The notes beneath the pieces were generated by a model, which saw only the letters and a list, made by a program, of their open reading frames with translations, did not search any database and had not been told where the DNA came from. A stretch of 11,189 nt of DNA. Origin: Clostridia bacterium. GTDB taxonomy: Bacteria; Bacillota; Clostridia; Christensenellales; CAG-314. Location: assembly GCA_017407305.1 (NCBI GenBank), contig JAFQWS010000101.1, positions 1-11,189 on the forward strand, given 5' to 3'. Of this stretch, positions 5,020 through 11,189 are shown piece after piece. The position numbers and the translations under genes are program-made. The stretch's first letter is position 1, and every line of letters begins with the position of its first letter.

Positions 5020-6513
5020 TTAGTTGGAAATTTGTTGTGCTTGATATTGCTTGATGACGTCAGACTTTTGTTGCTCGTCTTGTTTTTGCAACAAGTAGTT
5101 GAGCCCTGCCAACAAGGATGCGTAAGGCATGCCCACGAAAGGCAAAAACCAGTTGTTGTCCGTCATAGACATGACGAAAATTCCCAAGAAACTGAGTCCC
5201 AACCACAACTTTTCTTTGTTGGGTTTTTGCAAAATTGCCGTCCACAATTGGAATTTGTGGATTGCAAAACCGGCAAAACCGAAAAGGCCACAACATGCAA
5301 TGATTTGAATAAATTCGTTGTGATACATGTTGCAGAAAATTATTGAGTTGTCCAAACCAATGTCGGGGGTAAATCCTGTGCCAAACAAAGGATTTTGTAT
5401 GAAATCGTTGAGTCCGTTTTGCCACAAAACAAATCTGCCCGAATCGTTCATACCCTTTTCAAAATATCTTGCAAAAAGCGTTCTAAACGGCTCGGCAAAG
5501 AAAAACATAACGACGGCAACCAAACCAATCAAAAGTGCAAAGCAAATGACAAAACGTTTTCTATATTTGGTGGTTGCAAGCAACAAGACCGTTCCTACCA
5601 ACATCACCACTGCACTTGTGAGCAAACTTGTGCGACATTGTACGAAAATTTGCATACCAACAAAGAACAATGCCAAAAGGTAGTACAACCAGCCACGTTT
5701 GAGTTTGTGTGCCAAATAGAGTGCTGTGGGAACGCCCAAAACAAGCATTGGCCCAACGTTGTTGCCAACACCCCAACCCAAGTGCAAACTTCCACGAAGG
5801 ATGTCTCCCTCAGGACCAATGAGATTGCCTGCATAGTATTGTTGAACAATTCTTACGGCAAGTTGAATTGCCACAGTTGCACTTGCCAAAGTGATGGATT
5901 GTGCAACGTAAGTAAGTCCGTCCTTTTCCCAATCGACAGTCACAACGTACAAATAGGCAAGTCCAAACCAAAAGGTCAATTCCATGACGGCGACCACAAG
6001 GTTGTTGAAATAGTAGTCGGAGTGCCAACCAGAGCCTTCAAAAATGCTCAATTGGCCAATGTCCAAACCATTTGCCAACATACAAATGGAAAAGATGATG
6101 ATGCCTGCGTTGAATTTGCAAGATTTTATCTTTTGCCACCATCCTTTGGTTGTAAAAATTTTGAGAAGAAACACCGCGACCAAAAGTCCGCCCATCGTCC
6201 AATACATTTGCATCATTTCGGGCGAACGATAGTAGGTAAAGTCGTAGTTGCCACCGTTGGAAGGGCCGTTTTCAACGGAAATCATTGTATAGGCAAAAAA
6301 GGAAAACAAAATGACAATTTTGCCATCTTTGGTTGTCAACAAAATGAAAGCCAACAATCCTGCAAAGACGTAAAAGCCAATGAGATCTTGCGCCGTAAAG
6401 TGAGTGATGAGGTTGATTGCCACCACCACTAACATAAAGTAAGGGGAAAGCACGGCTTGTTGCCAATACCAACCAATTCCTTTTTTGTTGATTTTTTCTT
6501 GATTTGATAACAT
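5020..6513 (-). CDS. O-antigen ligase/polymerase-like (Wzy_C-type) membrane protein, 497 aa
   Basis: A multi-pass membrane protein, about eleven or twelve hydrophobic segments by eye, of the O-antigen ligase/Wzy superfamily. These proteins join or polymerise undecaprenyl-linked sugar units on the outer face of the membrane. The family region spans about residues 245-455: GNNVGPMLVLGVP, CRTSLLTSAVVML (293-305), then an extracytoplasmic loop with SGRFVLWQNGLNDFIQNPLFGTGF (358-381) and the characteristic YHNEFIQIIACCGLFG (397-412). The C-terminus is a short Gln-rich cytoplasmic tail. In a Gram-positive host the product would more likely be a capsule, exopolysaccharide or teichoic-type glycan than LPS. 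The start at 6513 has AGGA nine bases upstream. No glycosyltransferases flank it, so its glycan locus must be elsewhere. Confidence 0.85.
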   Translation of the reverse strand: MLSNQEKINKKGIGWYWQQAVLSPYFMLVVVAINLITHFTAQDLIGFYVFAGLLAFILLTTKDGKIVILFSFFAYTMISVENGPSNGGNYDFTYYRSPEMMQMYWTMGGLLVAVFLLKIFTTKGWWQKIKSCKFNAGIIIFSICMLANGLDIGQLSIFEGSGWHSDYYFNNLVVAVMELTFWFGLAYLYVVTVDWEKDGLTYVAQSITLASATVAIQLAVRIVQQYYAGNLIGPEGDILRGSLHLGWGVGNNVGPMLVLGVPTALYLAHKLKRGWLYYLLALFFVGMQIFVQCRTSLLTSAVVMLVGTVLLLATTKYRKRFVICFALLIGLVAVVMFFFAEPFRTLFARYFEKGMNDSGRFVLWQNGLNDFIQNPLFGTGFTPDIGLDNSIIFCNMYHNEFIQIIACCGLFGFAGFAIHKFQLWTAILQKPNKEKLWLGLSFLGIFVMSMTDNNWFLPFVGMPYASLLAGLNYLLQKQDEQQKSDVIKQYQAQQISN

Positions 6514-6544
6514 TTTCTATATCCTAAAACATTGATAAGTTTCT

Positions 6545-6600
6545 AATAAAAATGACGGCAAACCAAACAAAAGTTTTTATCCGTCTGTCAAGTTGCCGTC
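6545..6600 (-). promoter_or_regulatory. Terminator-like hairpin in the leader of the O-antigen-ligase-like gene
   Basis: On the minus strand GACGGCAA (6593-6600) pairs perfectly with TTGCCGTC (6554-6561) across a 31-nt loop, followed by ATTTTTATT (6545-6553). The stem begins about four bases after the predicted transcription start. AGACGG occurs twice in the 5' part, offering two alternative partners for the 3' arm. This layout suits attenuation or a small cis-acting RNA, but it matches no riboswitch class I recognise. Confidence 0.45.
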
Positions 6601-6610
6601 TAATGAATAC

Positions 6611-6639
6611 ATTATACACCAAACCAACCTATTTGTCAA
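6611..6639 (-). promoter_or_regulatory. Perfect-consensus promoter of the O-antigen-ligase-like gene
   Basis: On the minus strand: -35 TTGACA (6634-6639), exactly 17 bp, -10 TATAAT (6611-6616). Both boxes are perfect. Transcription would start near 6604, giving a leader of about 90 nt. A second TTGACA lies 20 bp upstream (6654-6659). Confidence 0.75.
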
Positions 6640-6843
6640 ATATTGTGTCTTTTTGTCAAAAGATTGCCACTAATTTTCAAAAAAAGCAAAAATTTGCGTT
6701 TTTTTATGCCTTTACAAGCCAATATGCAGTCTTTTTTGCAGTTTTCACTACTTATATTGTGTTGCTTATCAAAAAAAAATACTTTGTTTTCTTTTGTATT
6801 TTTATATGATTTTAAATTTCTTATTGACAACAAAGTATTTTTG

Positions 6844-6872
6844 TTGACACCAAATGCCCTTTTTGATAGACT
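6844..6872 (+). promoter_or_regulatory. Predicted promoter of the MATE transporter
   Basis: -35 TTGACA (6844-6849), 17-bp spacer, -10 TAGACT (6867-6872). Transcription would start near 6879, leaving a leader of about 14 nt. Another TTGACA is 20 bp upstream (6824-6829), repeating the arrangement on the opposite strand at 6634/6654. The spacer between the two promoters (6660-6823) is AT-rich and I see no gene in it. Confidence 0.5.
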
Positions 6873-6892
6873 TTTCCCTTGTGGTGATAAAC

Positions 6893-8281
6893 ATGAAAAA
6901 CTTACTTAAAAAATATTTTGGCGATAAACAATTTTATAAAATGGTGTTTCAAATAATAACACCAATTATGTTGCAACAACTTTTGTTGTCTTTGGCAGGT
7001 TACGTTGACAACCTTATGATAAACTCATATGGTGGCATTGGCGACTTTTCTGCATACAACGGCGTTTCTGCTGCAAACAGAATAATCTTTGTATTAAACT
7101 TTACTGCACTTGGCATTGCTGCAACGGCAAGTATTTTCATTTCACAATACTTTGGCGCAAACAACAAAGACAAGGTGCAAGAATCTTTCCGTCTTTCCCT
7201 TATTTTTGCAGTTGCTTTTGGTATTGTAAGTTTTTTGATTATTGAATTTTTTGGTCACGCAATCGTCGATACATATTTGCAAGATGCATCGGCAAGAAAC
7301 TTTGGCTATCGCTATCTTGACGTAATTAAGTGGGCAACGACAATTCAATGCCTTGTTATGGCTTTTGCAAACGCTTTGCGCTCGGTAAAACACACCATCG
7401 AACCCATGTTGGCAGGATTTGCAGGTATTGCAGTAAACGTATTGTTGAACTACCTTCTTATCTTTGGTCATTGGGGTTTGCCCGAAATGGACTCGGCAGG
7501 CGCTGCCTTGGCAACACTTATTTCCCGCTTGGTGGAATTGGTTATTTTGATGGCAATTACCCTTTGCAGTACAGACTCGTGGTTTAAAGGTTGCCTCAAA
7601 CGTTGGAAGTTTGACAAACAATTGTTTTCTTCCTTTGTCAAAAAAGGCGTACCACTTGTTGCAAATGAAATTTTGTGGTCGTTGGGCAACGTTTTGTTCG
7701 TGCTCTTTTATTGCTGGCAAAACGACGTTTGGTACAACGCATATGCCTACGCTCAAAACATAAGCGATTTGTTCTTTATTGCATTTGCAGGTTTGGGCAA
7801 CGGAACAGCCGTTTTGGTTGGCTCAGCATTGGGCAGTGGCGACTTTGAAAGAGCTGTTGACAACTGCAACAAGTTGAAAGGATTGGGTCTTGTGATGGGA
7901 ATTGGTTTGGGTGCATTGATGGCTGCAACCTCTCCTTTGACCGTTTTGCTGTTCCAACCCGACCAAGAAACAAAGTCAATGGTAATTTCCATTTTGTGCA
8001 TTGTGGCAGTCTTTTTGGCAATCTACTCTTACAACACAGTCAACTTCTTCGTGCTTCGCTCGGGTGGCGACAGTTTGAGAGCATTTATCCTTGACCAAAT
8101 CCCCACCTACGCAATTGGTATTCCTTTGGCAATTTTGTTTGGTGTGAACGCATCAAGTTGGGGATTGGCATTGCCTTTTGTGTTTTCCATAACCCACATA
8201 AGCGACATAATCAAAATCTTTATTGGTGACAAATTTGTTGCAAAAGGAAAATGGATTGTAAACCTTACGGTTAAAAAATAA
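6893..8281 (+). CDS. MATE-family efflux transporter, 462 aa
   Basis: A multidrug and toxic-compound extrusion transporter of the MOP superfamily, expected to export cationic drugs or metabolites using a Na+ or H+ gradient. About twelve hydrophobic helices are visible over a length normal for the family. The N-terminal signature (ITPIMLQQLLLSLAGYVDNL followed by an asparagine- and glycine-rich loop and AANRI) is typical, and the second half repeats it in weaker form (KKGVPLVANEILWSLGNVLF, then the GLGNGTAVLVGSALGSGDFERA stretch). An ATG at 6854 would add 13 residues but lies inside the predicted promoter. ATG 6893 has GGTGAT, complementary to the 16S 3' end, just upstream and gives the normal MKNLLKKYFG N-terminus. 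Substrate is unknown. It is convergent with the ABC gene. Confidence 0.92.
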   Translation: MKNLLKKYFGDKQFYKMVFQIITPIMLQQLLLSLAGYVDNLMINSYGGIGDFSAYNGVSAANRIIFVLNFTALGIAATASIFISQYFGANNKDKVQESFRLSLIFAVAFGIVSFLIIEFFGHAIVDTYLQDASARNFGYRYLDVIKWATTIQCLVMAFANALRSVKHTIEPMLAGFAGIAVNVLLNYLLIFGHWGLPEMDSAGAALATLISRLVELVILMAITLCSTDSWFKGCLKRWKFDKQLFSSFVKKGVPLVANEILWSLGNVLFVLFYCWQNDVWYNAYAYAQNISDLFFIAFAGLGNGTAVLVGSALGSGDFERAVDNCNKLKGLGLVMGIGLGALMAATSPLTVLLFQPDQETKSMVISILCIVAVFLAIYSYNTVNFFVLRSGGDSLRAFILDQIPTYAIGIPLAILFGVNASSWGLALPFVFSITHISDIIKIFIGDKFVAKGKWIVNLTVKK

Positions 8282-8294
8282 CAAATTAAAACTT

Positions 8295-8330
8295 TAAAAA
8301 AAGCAAACTCAAACGAGTTTGCTTTTTTTT
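8295..8330. terminator. Bidirectional terminator between MATE and ABC genes
   Basis: AAGCAAACTC (8301-8310) pairs perfectly with GAGTTTGCTT (8315-8324) around AAAC, with a T run to 8330 and an A run on the left side. It lies 19 bases after the MATE stop and serves both convergent genes. Confidence 0.88.
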
Positions 8331-8386
8331 ATTGAATATTTTAGAAAAACGCCAACCAAGGCTTTATTAGATAACCTTTAAAAAGA

Positions 8387-11017
8387 TTATTCTGTGCGCA
8401 AGGCTTCGACGGGATCTTTGTTTGCTGCCATTTTGGAGGGAATCAAACCTGCAATAAAGGTCAACAATACGGAGATTGCGCCCAAAATGATACCGCCTAC
8501 CCAAGGCAACGTTGCAACGCCAACGATACCTGTAAGGTTTTTCACAATGATGTTGACGGGAATTGTGATGAGCAACGTTATTCCCAAACCCAACACGCCT
8601 GCAACAAAACCAATGATGATTGCTTCTGCGTTGAATACGTTGGCAATGTCGCGTTTGCTTGCACCAACCGAACGCAAAACGCCAATTTCCTTAATTCTTT
8701 CCAAAACAGAAATGTAGGTGATGACACCAATCATGATGGAGGATACCACCAAACTTGTGGATACGAAAGCCGTCAAGACAATGGTGATTGCGCTCAAAAT
8801 GACTGTCATTGAAGAGATCATAATGCCCAAAGTGTCGGTGTAGGAAATTTGGTCAATTTCTTCTTTGTCGTTGTTGTATTGGTTAATTAAATCAACGATA
8901 TAATCTTTGTCTTCGAAAGTCTTGGGGAAGATGGAAATGGACTCGGGATGTTCTAAGTTGACAACGCTAAAAGCATCATAGTTTTCACTTGCTGAACTGC
9001 TTTCAAAAGGCAAACCTGTTGTAACGTCAATCGTTTCGTCAGCCTTTTGTGCCAAAACAACGGGGGAATTGTCCGTTTTGGAAATGATTTCTCTTGTCAA
9101 AGCGGGGGAGTAACTGACACCACTGCCCAAACTGCCCGACGCGTTTCCTTCTTTTACACGCACGATACCAACAATTTCAAGGGGAATTGAGACGTTTTCA
9201 ATTTGCTCTTGAACAAATTGGCTGTCCGTTTGTTGAAGGGTGTACACTCCAGAGTTGTTTTGGTACATCAATGCCGTGGGCAAAACTTGATAGGTCAAAC
9301 CAACCAAGTCTTCCATGGGAATTTCTTCATTTTCCGTTTCGTCATAGTACATATCCAAAAGGTCGTTCATAATCTTTTCCCTTTGTTGGTCTGTGAGCGA
9401 ATTGATGTGCCTTTGAGAAAAGTCGGGATACATAGGATTGTCCGACACCAAGAAACCAAATTGGTTGTCAGGGTCAAGGATGAACATGGGAATATTGCCA
9501 AAAACACTTTCAAAGTAACCGTTTAACAACAAAAACTTGTAGTATTGATAGGTAATGTTGTTGGTGCGCAAACCCAAATTGTACAAAACGTAGTCGGGAA
9601 TTGTGTTGTATTCGCTGACGACAAGCAATGCTTGGTTGGGACTTGTTATGTCGTTCCACTCGCCTGCCAAAAGGTCATATTGCACTTGCAAAAGTTCTTG
9701 GTTGTCCAACATTTCGGTGAATACGTCGAAAAATGACGACAAACCTGCCATGGAGTTGCCACCGGGAACGTAAGACATCATATCCAAAGAGTTGACCGGT
9801 CTATACGAACTGACGTCAACGTCTTCGTCAAATTCTTCGTACCACTTGAACAAGTTTACGTCCACATCATAAGCGTATTGTATGCCGTTGATGTGTTGGT
9901 CAAGGCCTTCTATGCCCAAAAGATATTCGTTGAAAGACTTCAAGTCGTTGGTAACTGTGCCAACCGTGGACGTCGCCAACATATTGTTCAAAATAGGGGT
10001 GGGGAAAACCACTTCTTCTTCGGGAAAAGATTCGTATTCCATGCCACCTTGCGTCATTGTTTCCATCATTGCTGCAAGGTTTTGCGTTTCGTTGTAAATG
10101 GTGACAGGATAGTTGGACAAAGCGTCTTCTTGCACACGGTTAATGTAAAGTTGAAAACCGTTGGACAAGGACAAAATGAGTGCAATGCCAATGATGCCGA
10201 TACTTCCTGCAAAGGAAACCAACAACGTTCTTGCCTTTTTGGTGAGCAAGTTTTTAAAAGACAAGGACAATGCAGTAAAGAAAGACATGTTGGTCTTTTC
10301 TTTTTTGGTGGACACTTTTTTAACTTCTTCCGTTTGAGGATTGTAAGGGTTGGAGTCGGCAATAATTTCTCCGTCCAACAAACGTACAATACGTGTGGAA
10401 TACTCGTCGGCAAGGTCGGGGTTGTGCGTAACCATGATGACAAGTTTTTCTTGAGCGACTTCTTTCAACAAGTCCAAAATTTGCACGCTTGTCGTTGTGT
10501 CCAATGCACCGGTAGGTTCGTCTGCAAGTAAAATGTCGGGATCATTTACCAATGCACGAGCAATGGCAACACGTTGCATTTGTCCGCCGGAAAGTTGATT
10601 GGGTTTGACGTTGATTTTGTCACCCAAACCAACACGTTCCAACACTGCTTGTGCTTTTTTCTTTCTTTCGCCTTTGGATACGCCCGACAAGGTCAATGCC
10701 AACTCGACGTTTTCCAAAACGGAAAGGTGAGGAATAAGGTTGTAACTTTGGAAAACAAAACCAATTCTGTGGTTGCGATAGCCATCCCAATCTTTGTCTT
10801 TGAATTGTTTGGTGGATTTTCCGTTGATGACAAGGTCGCCACTTGTATATCTGTCCAAACCACCGATAATGTTGAGCAAAGTCGTCTTGCCACATCCGGA
10901 AGGGCCCAAAATAGAGACAAATTCGCTTTCTCTGAAAGTCAAAGAAACTCCTTTTAAGGCGTGCACCACGTCGTCGGCGACGTAGTATTCTTTTTTGATG
11001 TCTTTAAGTTGCAACAT
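8387..11017 (-). CDS. Fused ABC transporter ATPase-permease, MacB/FtsX type, 876 aa
   Basis: One chain carries an ATPase and a permease. The ATPase (about residues 1-225) has Walker [10 protein letters not shown] (38-46), Q-loop Gln90, signature LSGGQ (142-146), Walker [10 protein letters not shown] (162-170) with Glu167, and H-loop His198, so it should be active. After a lysine-rich linker (about 230-243) comes the permease: one membrane helix (about 264-286), a long acidic extracytoplasmic domain (about 290-728), then three helices in the FtsX-type fold with [20 protein letters not shown] between helices 2 and 3. This class is mechanotransmissive: it moves peptides, lipoproteins or antibiotics at the membrane surface rather than through a classic channel. 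No adaptor, outer-membrane partner or two-component system is nearby. The start is supported by AGGAG (11027-11032 region). Substrate cannot be told. Confidence 0.93.
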   Translation of the reverse strand: MLQLKDIKKEYYVADDVVHALKGVSLTFRESEFVSILGPSGCGKTTLLNIIGGLDRYTSGDLVINGKSTKQFKDKDWDGYRNHRIGFVFQSYNLIPHLSVLENVELALTLSGVSKGERKKKAQAVLERVGLGDKINVKPNQLSGGQMQRVAIARALVNDPDILLADEPTGALDTTTSVQILDLLKEVAQEKLVIMVTHNPDLADEYSTRIVRLLDGEIIADSNPYNPQTEEVKKVSTKKEKTNMSFFTALSLSFKNLLTKKARTLLVSFAGSIGIIGIALILSLSNGFQLYINRVQEDALSNYPVTIYNETQNLAAMMETMTQGGMEYESFPEEEVVFPTPILNNMLATSTVGTVTNDLKSFNEYLLGIEGLDQHINGIQYAYDVDVNLFKWYEEFDEDVDVSSYRPVNSLDMMSYVPGGNSMAGLSSFFDVFTEMLDNQELLQVQYDLLAGEWNDITSPNQALLVVSEYNTIPDYVLYNLGLRTNNITYQYYKFLLLNGYFESVFGNIPMFILDPDNQFGFLVSDNPMYPDFSQRHINSLTDQQREKIMNDLLDMYYDETENEEIPMEDLVGLTYQVLPTALMYQNNSGVYTLQQTDSQFVQEQIENVSIPLEIVGIVRVKEGNASGSLGSGVSYSPALTREIISKTDNSPVVLAQKADETIDVTTGLPFESSSASENYDAFSVVNLEHPESISIFPKTFEDKDYIVDLINQYNNDKEEIDQISYTDTLGIMISSMTVILSAITIVLTAFVSTSLVVSSIMIGVITYISVLERIKEIGVLRSVGASKRDIANVFNAEAIIIGFVAGVLGLGITLLITIPVNIIVKNLTGIVGVATLPWVGGIILGAISVLLTFIAGLIPSKMAANKDPVEALRTE

Positions 11018-11107
11018 TTCTGGTTGTCTCCTATCGTATAAGTTAATAACAATATAGCACTTTATTCTTAAAATAAAATTAAAAAGAAGCCAATACTCAT
11101 TTCATAT

Positions 11108-11135
11108 ATAATAGCACAATGAAATAAGTTGGCAA
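11108..11135 (-). promoter_or_regulatory. Predicted promoter of the ABC transporter gene
   Basis: On the minus strand: -35 TTGCCA (11130-11135), 16-bp spacer, -10 TATTAT (11108-11113). Transcription would start near 11101, giving a leader of about 84 nt. The bases from 11136 to the end are AT-rich with no recognisable gene. Confidence 0.5.
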
Positions 11136-11189
11136 CCTGATTGAATAGTCGTTTTTTGTAATTTTTTATACTAAATTCGCCAAGGCAAC

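Noticed and set aside
5395..6432. 345-codon open frame on the plus strand, opposite the O-antigen-ligase-like gene
   Set aside because: A shadow frame with a composition dominated by Lys, Cys, His, Asn and Gln. The opposite strand encodes a coherent membrane protein with a consensus promoter.
6552..6809. 85-codon plus-strand frame between the divergent promoters
   Set aside because: AT-rich, no ribosome binding site, overlaps the leader hairpin and the minus-strand promoter, and the translation looks random.
6854..6892. Upstream ATG as the start of the MATE gene
   Set aside because: It lies between the predicted -35 and -10 boxes and has no Shine-Dalgarno. The ATG at 6893 has one and gives the usual family N-terminus.
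9878..10531. 217-codon open frame on the plus strand, inside the ABC gene
   Set aside because: Antisense to conserved ATPase motifs, without a ribosome binding site or recognisable domain.

Overview
The window comes from a low-GC bacterium, most likely an uncultured member of the Bacillota (Clostridia-like). The signs are AT-rich spacers, consensus sigma-A promoters (TTGACA/TATAAT, 16-17 bp spacers), GGAG-type ribosome binding sites, many U-tract terminators, and gene families typical of Firmicutes. I cannot name a genus. The five ordinary genes read as chromosomal housekeeping and envelope functions. Most are single transcription units with their own promoter and terminator. I see no phage structural genes, integrase, transposase or CRISPR array.

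Layout: (1) 66-1976, minus: glutamine-dependent NAD+ synthetase, with an 11-bp inverted repeat in its leader. (2) 1977-2342: AT-rich divergent spacer with the nadE promoter, a nested hairpin and the tRNA promoter. (3) 2343-2418, plus: tRNA-Ala(GGC). (4) 2419-2691: a compact unit with no protein gene. It carries a terminator and about eight small hairpins joined by a conserved linker, TATATCAT in the left half and its reverse complement in the right half. It ends in an exact 21-bp copy of the tRNA 3' end. This looks like a very small element integrated at the tRNA, and it is the most unusual thing in the window. (5) 2692-3673: the probable displaced tRNA terminator, a 16-codon ORF, and a divergent PlsC-like acyltransferase whose codon use differs from its neighbours. 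(6) 3674-3934: a second cluster of hairpins, a terminator and a promoter. (7) 3935-4897, plus: HSL-type alpha/beta hydrolase, probably translated from a leaderless mRNA. (8) 5020-6513, minus: O-antigen ligase/polymerase-like membrane protein with a terminator-like leader hairpin. (9) 6893-8281, plus: MATE-family transporter. (10) 8387-11017, minus: fused ABC ATPase-permease of the MacB/FtsX type.

The genes do not form an obvious pathway. Four of the five larger proteins after the tRNA act at or on the membrane: a lipid acyltransferase, a glycopolymer ligase, a multidrug/organic-ion exporter and a MacB-like ABC machine. Because they alternate in strand and are separated by terminators, I infer independent regulation. 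Promoters, terminators and structured elements were found by reading the sequence by eye and are predictions.
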